64,000 nucleotides of DNA, taken from positions 3,596,001 through 3,660,000 of the forward strand of contig JAQOTA010000060.1 in the NCBI GenBank assembly GCA_029532415.1, given 5' to 3'. The DNA comes from Marasmius tenuissimus. Its lineage: Eukaryota > Basidiomycota > Agaricomycetes > Agaricales > Marasmiaceae. The notes under the pieces are model-generated. The model did no database searches, had not been told where the DNA came from, and saw only the letters and a list, made by a program, of their open reading frames with translations. The translations under genes were made by a program, and so were the position numbers. Positions 34,055-45,757 of this stretch are shown here, in pieces (position 1 is the stretch's first letter; each line of letters opens with the position of its first letter).

Positions 34055-34866
34055 ATGCGTTCCTTCTTGCTCTTCGCTGCCCTTGCCATTACCTCTGGTA
34101 CGTGAAATTCTACATATGAGTATTGCATACCGTCCTCATTGTTCTATCTCTAATATTCTAGTTACTGGTCATGTCGCCAAGCGCCAAGAGGAGGGTGGCT
34201 CTCCCGAGACCTCGACGACCATCGTCGATTCGAGTCCTGGTGGAACACCTTCCACAAGCGCCACTACTCCCTCGGGATCGGTCAATCCTTGTGCTCAGAC
34301 CTGTGATGCTGCTACTGTCGTCTATAGCGTGAGTTACCCGTATTGATGCACCTCCGTTTATTCACGAATGCTTACTCTGACATTCTCGCAGAGTTGCCAC
34401 AACGACGCGAACTCCCTCGCTTGTTTCTGCCAGTCGCGTAGCATCAACACTCTCGCTGCCTGTGCTTCTTGCAGAAGGTCCAACGGGTTGAATGACGAAG
34501 CCGAGGCCCTCGAGGAGCAAATCGGTGGTACGTCCTGACTTGAATATCCATCGCCAGACCCATCGTTGACTTCGGATGCCCTCTTCCTTAGGTATCATCC
34601 AAGCTTGCAACTCCCAAAGTTCAACAGTCGCTCCACCAAGCGGAATCACCATCACCAAAACCGCTTCGGTCAACCCCTCTCAAATCACCGCTCCCGCTGG
34701 TGCCAAACTCACCGGTAGTGGCAGTAAAGCCGCATCAGCAACCAAGTCGGGTGCTTCGTCTTCCCCATCTGCTGCTGGTAGCCCCAACGGCGCGAGTCCC
34801 GCCCGTGGCGTTGCTGGAACCATTGCTGGGCTTGTCGGTGTCGGTGCTGTCGCACTTTTCCTCTAA
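34055..34866 (+). CDS. Secreted cysteine-rich GPI-anchored protein, copy 2
   Basis: Four exons (34055-34097, 34162-34328, 34392-34527, 34592-34866), each exactly as long as in copy 1 (43, 167, 136, 275 nt), give 206 residues. The signal peptide is MRSFLLFAALAITS, then HVAKRQEEGG. The cysteine pattern CAQTC...SCHND...CFCQS...CASC is identical to copy 1. The tail ends VAGTIAGLVGVGAVALFL, a GPI-anchor signal. Introns are compact (64, 63, 64 nt), probably the ancestral state. Surface or cell-wall location is inferred from the two terminal signals; the ligand or role is unknown. Confidence 0.83.
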
Positions 34867-35216
34867 GGTTCATGGTTGTGATTTAGGGTTATTTGGCGTA
34901 GTTTCTATAGGATATCCAGGGTTATTATAGTATATCATGTTTTATTTCTCTAGCTTACGCTCGTTACGTAGTCAGCTTCTCGTCGAATGTAATCACGTAG
35001 ACGCGAGTTGACTACGAGAACGATCACCACCTCGTCAAGGCTCTATTCCGCCATCCGCATATCATCGACACATGTAGACAAATAATCAACCTCCTCTTCT
35101 GGGGATACCATATCAGATCTTGCAGAGGGGCTGTCGACATCCATGTCCCAAGAGGTCTCGGCCATAGAAACCTCCCGACAGTCAGCATGACGTAGTTCTT
35201 CAGGAAGATCCGACAG

Positions 35217-37535
35217 TTAGTCCCACCGCCCGAGCGATATCATTACGTCCAGCTCACCATCTTTCGCGCAAACCTCCTCGAATCGACTTGCCTCCCTCTC
35301 AATATGCCCCAGGTCAATATCATACAACGAAGCCCCAATGGAATGCGCAAACTCCATCGTACAAGGATCAAATCCCTTCGCTAGCTGCCAACGCCGAAGG
35401 AAATCGTACACATCGGCGTTCCACCGGATGTATTCAAACTCTCCGACGGTTGGGGTGTAGGACGGAAGACCAAGTTCGCCTTCCGGTAAGCGTGATCTAC
35501 CGTTGCTATCGAGCGACCAGTAGAACAGGTCCCTTCCTTGTGGGTGAGACCAGACGGCCGGGTCAGGGCAACCGTCCTGTAGTAACGGGGGAGGGAGTAT
35601 GAATAGATAGCACGGGGATGGTAGTGATTGAGGTGCATTGTTGGCTTGGGATACACACGAAAGAAGTTCGAGCGTAAAAGCTCCATAGTCTAGTACTGTT
35701 GTAGTGGAAAGGAGAGTCGTAGAAGTTAGAACGGCACCAAGTCTCCTCAGAGATGACCACGAACCAAAATCCGCCCAATCATCACGGTGGATGCCCAGCG
35801 TGTCGAAGATGAAGGGTGCTTGAGCCAACCACGACACGTATCGGTGAGAGTAAGGATAAATCCTGAAGGAAAGACGGATCTTGTCGTGTTCTCGAAGAAT
35901 GTTCGAGTGTGTGAGGGTGAAGCTAAGTCGAATGTCCAGTCCGTGAGCTCAGCGCTGATCTGAATCGACTGGGCTACACATACCGAGTCGTCCCGTCCTC
36001 CATCTTCACCCCATCAATTCCTCCTCCACCTCCCGAAACATAAAGACACTCAAACCTCCCTCGACACTCTTCGATCGGAAATCTCCCAATGCTCCGACCC
36101 GAGATGCGTGAGAAGACGTCATGCTGACAATGTAGGGGCAACGGAGCCCGTGAAACACCTCCCACATACGACTTGGCCAAAACAGACAACACGAGCGGAC
36201 TCGGGCATCGGTTGGCGAGATAGGAGATGATGTGTTCGTCATCGTACATATCCATGGACAACGCTGGAATCTCCACGAACCAACCATCTGTGCATCTCAT
36301 TCTCACATCGAATCGCGTCTCAACGGTGGGTCCCTCCAAGCCCACGCAAACAGCTCCAGTTTGTGGGCGAACCCAGAGATTATCGCAACTGTAGGGCATT
36401 GACGAGAGAGAACTTCCTTCAACACTAGTGGATATCTGTCGTCGGTTAGGTTGGGATAACGGTTGTCTAAGCCACCCTCACACACCAGGCATCCTTGGTA
36501 GGAAAGATAGCACACTAGAGTTTGGGAGCAGTGCCGATGATGCCGGATGACGTGCTGCACAGGCAGCAAGTCTAAGCATGCGTGATGAGGAACATGAAGG
36601 CCATAGACCAGCGAGCGATGGGTGCTTACCGTCTTGAAAGATGATCATTGGAGTATGAGAGTCATTGTACCCGCGGAACTGCATGAACTTTGAGTGTCTA
36701 TTGGACTGTGTTAAACGAGGGATGTATGCGGTATGAAGAGGCTGCCTACCTTATTCGGGACATTCTCAGGTAGTCGTGCTTGAACAACTATAATCAACAC
36801 AGTCAATGAGCATTCCGAGGAAAAAAATGATGCTCACCTTCGCCGCATCCCGACTACCGTAAGATATAGCCAAAAGCGGAGAAGACTCCCGGAATGAGTC
36901 GCCGAGAACGTACGCCGTATGTGCGACACGATGAGCGTTGTATTGTCCATCGAACGTCCTGATGAGTTTGATTCGACCCAAAGGAATTCGGTCATACTGA
37001 AAGACAAAAGTCAGATATAGCTCCAGCCACGGAAGGAGATTGACACACGCACATCATCGCGCAACTGCCGCTTCCAATCCCTCTCCTGGTGCGTTTTAGT
37101 ATGATTGTATTGACTTCCGAGAACCACATTGAAGTGTCCGCCGCGGACAGTGATCCCAGTAGACTGGTTGAACATCTTTCCTCGACAAAAGATGAGGGTA
37201 AGAAAGGTTGATAAGGAAGTTTTGATTCCTTCGTCGACATCGCCTTATCAACTACACCATAGCATCACCTTTGGAGAACAATGTCGAGTGCAGTTCAAGA
37301 ACACGTACCTCAGCCGAGTAATTGCTTGTTCCATATAACCGACCGCGGGACGCAGCTGATTGACTCTGCCTTCCATCACTGTATTAGGTCTCTTCACTAT
37401 CCCAGTGCCACCATGGCATCGCCATAATTGCACCAAAATCAACGCTGTACCAAATCAGCGACCAAAACAAAACCTAATATTAGTTTCTTGTACGCACCGA
37501 GATCCATGTCTCCTCCTTGCCTCCTTTTGCCCTTA
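35217..37535 (-). CDS. Hypothetical multi-exon protein
   Basis: Several long coding pieces lie in order on the minus strand with plausible splice sites: NTVMEGRVNQLRPAVGYMEQAITRL (near 37380-37310), YDRIPLGRIKLIRTFDGQYN then HTAYVLGDSFRESSPLLAISYGSRDAAK (37000-36840), MQFRGYNDSHTPMIIFQDG (36684-36630), MPYSCDNLWVRPQTGAVCVGLEGP and on (36399-35990), and a 206-codon last exon (MSWLAQAPFIFDTLG..., 35837 to stop at 35217). I recognise no family; the middle part has the compact hydrophobic pattern of a globular enzyme or F-box-like substrate domain. The 5' end is not fixed; a small first exon near 37530 (MTKGKRRQGGDMDL) is possible. Neighbours give no hint of role. Confidence 0.6.
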
Positions 37536-37895
37536 GTCATTCGCTTCCTTAACCAGCTTCTCCATAAGCACGATCCTTGACAAACTGATGTCGAATGACC
37601 AAAGAGATAAAAACGAGTATCAAGTGCCAACAGTCGGCGCTTTTTGATAGCGACGCAACATAGCATAGAAGTTGTAGATCTGATATACTCTGCAGTATGA
37701 TGCCGAGTGTGAGGGGAAGAGATCTTGCTTTGATTAAAGGCTTGAAGGTTGCGGACTAACGAGGTAGAAGTAAGAGGAAAAGAGGTCGCGTCAAGGCGTT
37801 CTCACGGTGCAAGCAACGGCTTGCAATACAGAATCTGTACGAAAAGTGACTTCAGTTCAATGTCATTTTCAATTGACCTATTAAGTATACCAAAC

Positions 37896-37928
37896 CATCG
37901 GCGAAACCTCTAATGCGGGTCCCCGGTA
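37896..37928 (+). repeat. Left TIR of Plavaka-like element
   Basis: Begins catcggcgaaacctct; inverted partner at 50917-50949. Confidence 0.7.
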
Positions 37929-38004
37929 GGGACCAGCCCTCGCAACCCGGAATACCCTTCCCACGTTGACGAGGATGTGAATAGTCGGGACCCATCGCCT
38001 ATTC

Positions 38005-38305
38005 ACGTACAACGGCCTGCATAGTGTAGTTTAACATGTACATTAGCTACAGGTTGTACGAGAACATGGACATTTTACCCACCTTGAAAAATGTTGTACA
38101 TCTTTGTCTCCATCTTGGAGAAGATGTACAACTTGCGCCACAAGTTGGATACAACGATGTACAACGGGCTACAAGATGTAGCCGGAGTTGTACATCCTAT
38201 ACATTATGCAAAAGGCACACAACTTGGGGAGGGTGTACAGGCTGTCGCACGGTGGATGGGTCAGTACACATTGAATCACCATGCGGGAGATGTACAACCG
38301 TGAAC
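38005..38305. repeat. Left subterminal GTACAAC repeats
   Basis: About a dozen copies of tgtacaac/gttgtac-type octamers in both orientations within 300 bp (for example at 38054, 38093, 38124, 38158, 38189, 38294). Such arrays bind transposase in CACTA-type elements; binding here is inference. Confidence 0.75.
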
Positions 38306-38741
38306 ACGACGGGGGGGCCGGTACAGCCAGCGATGAGTAGGTAGGTAGTTGAAAGGCTTTGCACACAGAGGATAGAGGGGGCAATGACACTCGTATTCAT
38401 TCTAATATAGGTACAGGGAATGCGGCGAGCACATGGTGGTAACGAACAGAAACAATATTACAGGAGCAAAGCAGGAGCAGGGGGTACGATAGCAACAACA
38501 GGGGAGACGACGAGCAAGCACAGTTCTGGAGGATCAGAAGTTAGAGCGAAAGTAAATCGACAGCGACGAGGAGTGCTTACCATTGAGAGGTTACAAGTAT
38601 ACATCAGCCTGTTGAACATGTGTGAGTATTAGGCTCGTGAGGCGATAACGAAGACTCACATTGACAAAAGGAATAGTTTGCGAACCTGCAGATACACTGT
38701 CAGTAAGAATACAAGTGATAAAAAAAGAGACGCTCACATTT

Positions 38742-41344
38742 CTAGGCATCGGTGCGGCGGAAGACAAGCCTGACCTTCGGTAACTTTAACGACGGCTGCC
38801 CTTGTACGTCGGTGTCATCGTCATCCTTGTCCTTCCTCTTCCTCTTTTTCGTCTTTTCCTTGACCCCGGTGTCATCGTCAGCCTTTTCCTTACCCTTGCC
38901 CTTGCCCTTCGACTTTGGCTTTGGCTTTTCCTCAGCCTCATTGTCGTCTTCGGCGTCAGAATCATTGATAACTATGGTCGCCGCACTCCGTCGGTAAGTT
39001 TTTTTGGTTGTTGAAGTTGGCGCCTTTTTGACGACGGGAGGGACGGGGACGTCCTCCTCGGTCTCGGGCTCCGTGACAGATTCGGCCTGCGTAAGCTGAG
39101 AACATATCAGTAACTAGAATAGAACATGGTACGGGAGGTGCTTACCGCATCTGCATCCGAGGTCTTCTTGGTAGGTTTCTGAGTCTGTGTTGAGCCCCCA
39201 ACATACTGCGTCTCATCAAAGGCCATGGCCTCATCTTCCGGGCAAAAGTTGTCGTGGTCTGAGTCCCAATCCTGCTGGTTGGGGACTTCGACGGGGTCTT
39301 CAATGTGTTCGCTGTCTATGAGGGATCCAATGATGCGAGAGGGTTGTCGTGTGTCGACATCGTCAGTAGAGGGGGGGAGGATTGTGGTATCGTGGTCGGC
39401 AGCCCAGGAGGGGATGTCGGTGTCGTCAGCAGGCCAAGAGGGGATCACGGTTTCCTTGGTAGAGGATACAGGAGGAAGGTTATCGTTAGTGGAGGAGGAA
39501 GGGAGAGCATTGTTGTCGGTGGAGGACGAGGGAAGATCGTCGTCGTCGGTAGAGACCCGGTTGATCTTGACAGTGGAGACGAGCGCGATGCGGCGTTGCT
39601 CAAGGCGAGTCTCGAGGATCTCGATAGACTCTGGAGTCGTATCTTGAATATCCGCTCGCAGAGCAGCACCAATGTGTTTGGCAGCGTTAGAAGCCTCCAC
39701 GAATTGGCGCCTGAACTCCCTCTTCTGTAAGGTTTTGCCGAGCATTGACTTGGGGTCGATGTCCATGTCTTCGAGGTTCTGGGACTTTGATGGCTTGATG
39801 CAAGCACCGTTCAGTCCCTCACTACCAGGAGAGAATGTTAAAAAAAGAAAAGAAAGTAATATAGAAAACATAGCGTACGTTCTCCACCAATGTAGGGTAC
39901 TCTTCTCGAAATGTGGATCATCGAAATAATTCGAGACGGCTCGGTGCAACTGAGTGTTGAGCACGCCGTTCTGACCTTTTCTCCAGTGGCTGCTGAGGCC
40001 GATAGCGTGGACACCCTAGAAAGAATCAGCAACGGCGAGAGAGCCAATGAGGTGTAGACCTTACCTGGACGATAGCGTAGGTGAGGGTCTCTTTCGTTGG
40101 CTCCAGCAAGCCGTGCTTGGCAGCCTGACCACGGCTAGTAGGTAGCTCTTCGCCGGGGATGACCTTCACACCGTGCATGGCGGCAGCCTCTGGTCCCAGA
40201 TAGATGAACTTCCAAACCTAAGAAACATGTTGTTATCCATTGCTCGAGACAAAGAAACAGATTATGGACTTACGAGGACAAGGAACAACGATCTGAAGAG
40301 TCCTTCTTCGGGATCTTCAGGGTTGTAGACACCATTCTCGTAGAGGCAAAGGCCAAGATCATGCGGAGTACGCACGATCTGGCCGTTTTCCAGTTTGCAT
40401 AGGAAACTACAACCGATTTAGCGCTGTAAACATTGAACGAAAGGAAACTCACGCTTCTGGATCTTCGTCAAACTCAGCCAAGAGTTCTGGAGGGATCAAA
40501 ACGCGAGCAATCTGCTTATGATTGGTACCGCGCGAGCCCTTTGGTGCGTGTGTGCTGAGGGGAGGGTTGAACGCGGGGATATTGAGGAACAGGCGCAGGT
40601 ATTCTAAAGACACATCCTTGAGTTGTCGGGTGTCTTGAGCTCTCGAATCCTTCTTTGACGTGTTCAACTGGATACGTGTGAGTATTGAGAAGTATGTATG
40701 CTACAGATGACTTACAATCTCTGCCATGTCCTTGAGGAGGTCATGCTCGAGCATTTCTTCCAGGTCTTTCAAGAGCTGATTCTTGCCGATGCGTTCCATA
40801 AGGGCATTGAAATGCTTGAGGCATTCCTCTCTGTTGAAGAAAGTGAGATGATTGTAGAGAAGAAAGAAAGGTAAATGAACACGCACTGCTCGTCCCCATC
40901 CTCAGGTAGGCCTGCCATGTCGACACCTTCAACTTGAAAGTACTTGTTGATGCCTGTATAAAGGACGCCGATATAACTGACATCGAACGTGATCGTCTTT
41001 ACACCCCAGCGAACGCAGTCCTTGTAGTCGTCGAGACGGTTGCCGTGCCTGTATCAAGTATCAGCATGTATCCATACAAAAAGAGCGCATACAACATACT
41101 TTTTGATTCCATCTCCCTTGCCTTTCTTGTGCAGCTTTAGGACCCTTCTGATAGATACGTTTCCGGAATGACGGGCCTTGACCTTTTGCGGCGCTGGGCT
41201 TTGAGCTGGCGTTGACGATGCTGGAGCTTTGCTCTTGCCCTTCGATGAGGTGCCCTGTGAACGAGCCTCGCGATGAGCAGTCGTCTGAGAGCGAGTACGC
41301 TGAAGTTCTCCAGCGGTTTGGGAGCGAGTACGATGACCTTTCAT
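38742..41344 (-). CDS. DUF6698-like transposon accessory protein
   Basis: A multi-exon minus-strand gene starting at ATG 41344 (MKGHRTRSQTAGEL, basic low-complexity N-terminus). It then encodes HGNRLDDYKDCVRWGVKTIT, CLKHFNALMERIGKN, DTRQLKDVSLEYLRLFLN, PLSTHAPKGSRGTNHKQIAR, LIPPELLAEFDEDPEAFLC, LYENGVYNPEDPEEGLFRS then FLVLVWKFIYLGPEAA. This order (Lys-rich start, 'GRG-NH-TG'-like block, 'Y-PE-P-GL-RS' block followed by 'KFIY-GP') matches the DUF6698 family common near mushroom DNA transposons. The C-terminal third is acidic, Ser/Thr/Pro-rich with four SSS(T)-type repeats, ending in a Lys-rich run and VRLVFRRTDA with TAG at 38744-38742. Introns of about 50-60 nt occur near 41090, 40870, 40700, 40440, 40240 and 39850. 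Function unknown; probably element-encoded. Confidence 0.6.
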
Positions 41345-41530
41345 GGTGATTATGGTGGTGATCAGGAAAGACGCGTTGACGCCCATGAGCGCCGGACGCG
41401 TCCTTTTATAGTAACCCAAATTAGGGTTAGGTTTTACTGGGCCTCTCTCTGTGAATACAGACAAAATGAGATCGATTCGCGTATGTACCAGTACGTTGGG
41501 AAGCTAGATAGACTGCAAGAAAATGGGAGG

Positions 41531-43120
41531 CTATGTACCTTGGCGTATTTCCGGCCTATGTGAGAACTCTTTCTTGGCTTCTGCCCTACACTCTGTCATG
41601 TACTTCTTCGCATTCGCTCGTTGTCTCGATGATTCCTTCACCCTCGCAACTTGAAGGTGAGGATGAAGGTCCAGCCGCTCATTGGTGAGTCTCTCCTCGT
41701 CCTTTCCTTCCCTCGAAATGACCCCCCCGACGATCCACTGATTCTGCGGTTCCTGTTCCTTTAGGTACCATGTGCGAACGCGACGAACAAGCTTTCCAAT
41801 ATGCTCGTCGTTGCCTGCTATGACTACCAACAAGGCCGTTTCAGTGCTCGGCTTGATGGGATCTGTCGTCATATGTATGAACCCGTGTGTGATAGTGTGC
41901 GTGACGGACATGTCCCCCCGCCCCGACTTGTATTTGACCACTACACCCCGCGATGTCAATTTGGGAGTGACATAAACGGGTTTCCCTCCTGAATCGTGCG
42001 GACCACCAACAATCGACACCTCGATCTTCAGATCAACAAGTTTCGGGTGTAAGATCCAATGGTCGCGTTCTGTTGGGGCTAGCTCGCCCAACGGGTTCCA
42101 AGGGTCAGACGAGTGTTGAGAAAATCGTGGAGAACGGGGAGGTGGTGTAGGAGTGCGCGGTCGAGGAGTACGAGGGTTTACGACGGGGAGCCTATCAAAC
42201 CTCGAAAGGTAAGAAGCCGGGGTGAAATTCGGATGAGGGAGATCTGGGCGGAGGTACCAAACCTCATAGGTATGGTCCATCGGGCACCAAAGGTTCAAAC
42301 GTTGAAGACTTTTGATTTCGACAACGTCCCTGTAGTCGATCCTCTCGATAGGTGCTTCCCGGCCTGCTAGTATGATGTCCAGCTCGACGTCGAGCAGCAG
42401 TCCAGATTTGACTGAACTGAGGTCAGCCTCCGGCGACATGTCTATGACTGTGTCCAGCAGCGACCAGTCGATGTGTACGCCTCGGACAGTTCCCGTAACG
42501 CCCTTTCGTTGAGAACCAATGACCAAGATAGTGGCCCCGACCCAGGGCCCACGACGACCAGTGTACATGGGTCGCGTTCCGGTCTCTTCTGGACCCAGAT
42601 CAGGACCCATCACTTCCTCAATCGGTTCGTCTGTTCGGGGAGTTTGCTCGGTACAGGGTTCGATAGCAGGTCCTGTAGAGGATTCTGCAGAGGCGGTAGA
42701 GGGTTCGGTAGAGGTTTCGGGAGTAGTTTCGTGAATCCGAGGTGAGCTTGATGAGCCTTCAGCGAGAAGACTAGCGGAAACAACGTCGGCGATGACCCTG
42801 GCAGCGTCCCAGTTGGTCATTCGGAAGTGATCAGACGCTCGTATTTGGTCAATCATGTCCGATTGGAACTCTCTCTTTCGTTTTTCTGCCTGCTCTCGTT
42901 CTCGCTCAGCCGCCGCTTCATTTTCATCTTCCCATTCGTCGTCGTCTCTGCAATACAGAGCCAATCTTGAAGATCCTTCCTCGTGCTCGCGTAACAATCT
43001 TGGCTACAATAGAAAATTATTTAGTAATGGCCAGTCTACAGAGTTCTGGCACTCACCATTCTGTTATTTTGGTATAGAAAACGATTGTAGAGCTCTGAAC
43101 CGAGCGAGTGACACCTGGCC
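41531..43120 (-). CDS. KOW-like domain protein, transposon accessory
   Basis: A large minus-strand exon (42997 to 41531) is preceded by a short exon (about 43120-43057) encoding RCHSLGSELYNRFLYQNNRM, joined by a GT-AG intron. The protein has a charged start (EEGSSRLALYCRDDDEWED), a Ser/Thr/Glu-rich segment, then GPWVGATILVIGSQRKGVTG with TVRGV, a KOW-type motif as in Spt5-like proteins. Later YEVWYLRPDLPHP and a second beta-rich segment with LVVIAGNDEHIGKLVRRVRTWYL repeat the 'GK-V' pattern. Such KOW proteins commonly accompany mushroom DNA transposons. The start codon is not resolved: the 5' exon may be non-coding and lie by the palindrome at 43320. The C-terminus may be spliced further at 41545. 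Confidence 0.55.
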
Positions 43121-43327
43121 TGTAGTAGCAAAACAAACCGTCAGCATCGTTTGCTGCGGTTTTTCCGTTGAGAACCAATGAAAAATCTAATCAAAATGGG
43201 GTTTTTCCCCTCTTAGACGACCGTAGAATGGTCAAATTTATCGGATTATTGATCTATCTACGTTGTATACTTACTGTAACTACAATAAAAGAGGGAGAAC
43301 TCACTATGTTGAACGACTCAACCACGA

Positions 43328-43564
43328 TGGTGGTGGTACTGAGTCAAGCCAGGCATGAGGCTGTGCGGCACGCGCGAGCGCGGGTTGTATCCAGAGCCAA
43401 ACAACGATTCTGGCGCAAGCGCCTTGAGCTGGCGCCTAGCCTAACCCTAGGCGCTAAGCTCAACCCTAGGCGCTTGCGCCAGAATCGTTGTTTGGCTCTG
43501 GATACAACCCGCGCTCGCGCGTGCCGCACAGCCTCATGCCTGGCTTGACTCAGTACCACCACCA
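43328..43564. repeat. 237-bp near-perfect palindrome
   Basis: Arms of roughly 115 bp (43328-43440 and 43450-43564) are almost perfect reverse complements: tggtggtggtactgagtcaa outward, ggcgcaagcgcc near the centre. A GC-rich centre carries several aggcgc/gcgcct units. It would fold into a long hairpin. A third, diverged arm lies inverted at 46085-46205. Confidence 0.85.
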
Positions 43565-43965
43565 CATGAGGCTATTCTACGACGCCGACCTACAACATTC
43601 CCGGTGAGTTTTCTTTCACGTTTTGTTCATTTTTACTTACTAACATATTCTACAGCTATAACCGAGGATCTCTCAAGCACTACAGCCGGCAAGGACAGCG
43701 TTGGGATCATCGTCGTTAGGACTCGCATTGGGCAAGCCAGACAGATCGTCATCGGCGTCGTTACCTCTACCAGCACAGATACCGTACCATACCCTACCTA
43801 GGGCCCATCTCGATGCGGGTGCTGGTGCTGGAGGTTCTGCAAAGACCTCGACCCGTTACCTGCGCTTTTCTTCAAATACGGATTTTGTAAGTTCTCCGGT
43901 CTGTCGCGACGTTCAATCTAGTTGACAGAGCCCCCTCCCTATGTGTAGTCTTTCCTCTCTTCTGG

Positions 43966-45757
43966 GTGTTTGGTGCCTTGATTCTGAGGCGTCCTTTCTC
44001 GCCTGAGCCTCCAGTAGATTTGGAGAGTGGAAAATGCAACGTCGGGGGAGGCCTTGTGCAAAATTTCATTGCAGCGGGCTCCAAAGGTGCGTCTACACCT
44101 TGTTTGTTAGTGAGAGACGAGTCTGATAGAGCTTTCGTAGCCCACCAAGGTCTATGGAATGCCATCGGGGGTGTAGGGGGTTCCCACAGGTCTGAACAGC
44201 AGTTTTACAGAGGACAATGTCTCAAAGGAACCCGCGAGATGGTTCTCGGAGCCATTCATGACTGGAGAACGTCCGCCACGCACTCTCCTCCGATATGTTG
44301 GCTCTCGGGCGCTGCAGGGGTTGGCAAGTCGGCCATTGCGATGACCGTTGCCAAATCATGTGAGGACGACGGACTTGCTGCATCTTTCTTCTTCTTCCGT
44401 TCAGACCCAAAGCGGAACAACCCCTCTGCCCTTATGTTGACCATCACCCACGGCCTCATAACGAACATGCCGTTCGCTAGAACCTTCATAAACCGGAGAA
44501 TTTCTGACGATCCGACAATACTGGAGGCGACGCTGGAGGAACAATTCCAAGATCTTGTTCTGAAGCCTTCCCTACGCTGGAAATGGCTGAAGCGGCTTTT
44601 GGCCAATCTATCACTCACATCGAAGGAATCACGTCTGGTCATCATAGATGGCCTGGACGAGTGTGCCGACGACGAAACCCAGCTTCGCATCCTATCGATT
44701 ATTCTCTCTTCATACGAACAATCACCACGCTCGCCGCTGCAGTTTCTCATCTGCAGTCGGCCTGAGTCCTGGATACGGAAGGCTTTTGAAGCAAGATCTC
44801 TCCATCAGATCACCAAACCTATCGTATTAGACGATAAGAACTCTCTAGCGAGTCGAGACATAAAGCGATATTACCTCCATCAATTCGAACAGATACGCAG
44901 AGATCCGAAATATGCTCGCGTTCGCTTTCCAAAACCATGGCCGTCGGTAGAGAATCTGGTGCGGTTGGTTCGAAAGGCTTCAGGCCAGTTTGTCTACGCC
45001 GCGACCGTGATCAAATTCATCCTGCTTGCTTATCACAATCCCATCACTCAGCTTCGCATCATCCTTGACTATACTCCCCAGAATCACTCATCCAACTCGT
45101 CATTCTCCGAGTTAGACCGTCTCTATCACATTGTATTCTCCATCAATCCCAACCACGAGAAACTACTCTCCATCCTGGCTGCGATCATATTTGTCGATCC
45201 CTATGTCTCGCCTACTCCGATGTTCGTTGAATTCTTGCTTAACCTTCCTTCGGGAGACGTGGATCTGACGCTACGTGCGATGCACTCGGTACTCGACGTT
45301 CGAGGTGGCAGAGATGCAATTCGTGTCTTTCACATCTCGTTTCGTGATTATATCCTCGATGAGACGCGTTCTGGTCCTTTCTGCATAGATCGTGCAGCCC
45401 AACGCGATTTAATTACACAAAAATGGTTGCAAGCTCTCTCTGTCGACAAAGTCAAAAAGTACAAGTAAGAGCATATGCTTAGTTTCATGGAGTAGTATCC
45501 TCATTGACTTATCTTTATGTGCCAGCCTTCGCCAACTTTCAGATTATAAGATTCATAAGTTATTCTCTAGTTGCGCTCGTGTCTGTTCAAAGATCCCCAA
45601 ACCTAGCCAGGGTTTGCTGGAGGATCTCCGGAATGTGGACCTTGCGGCATGGTATTTCTGTCGCCTCTCTCGTACAGCAGTCACTCGTTCGCGCTCTCCG
45701 TCTCTCGCCCCCCTTTCTATCACTGTCTGTCGCATTCCCACTCTGCATGAAGCATGA
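43966..45757 (+). CDS. NACHT NTPase, nested in the Plavaka-like element
   Basis: Coding from about 43966 (true start unresolved) to TGA 45755-45757. An intron at 44085-44138 and one at 45465-45525 match, in position and phase, those of the gene at 1606. Motifs: LWNAIGGVGGSHRSEQQF, Walker A GAAGVGKSAIAM, SFFFFRSDPKRNNPSAL, Walker B-like LVIIDGLDECADDETQ, FLICSRPESW, and GQFVYAATVIKFI, where the 1606 gene has a stop. There is no in-frame break. The last exon, after SQGLLEDLRNVD, drifts into a different tail (AAWYFCRLSRTAVTR) and stops, so the kinase half is absent. STAND NTPases act as nucleotide-switched sensors, in fungi often in non-self recognition and cell death. The N-terminal effector region upstream (43.57-43.95 kb) is not readable by eye. 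Confidence 0.78.

Noticed and set aside
38005..38305. CRISPR-like array
   Set aside because: Short GTACAAC units are irregular, in both orientations and in a eukaryote; they match transposon subterminal repeats.
39225..39730. Plus-strand Ser/Gly/Val-rich open frames
   Set aside because: These are antisense images of the acidic, Ser-rich repeats in the DUF6698-like gene on the minus strand.
43168..43548. Apparent CDS in the palindrome, present on both strands with near-identical peptide
   Set aside because: The identical peptide on both strands is simply a result of the inverted repeat; no splice or family support.
43321..43567. 3-bp atg target duplication making the palindrome a separate MITE
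   Set aside because: The atg match depends on where the GGT-repeat end is placed; the alignment is ambiguous by one base, so I do not claim it.
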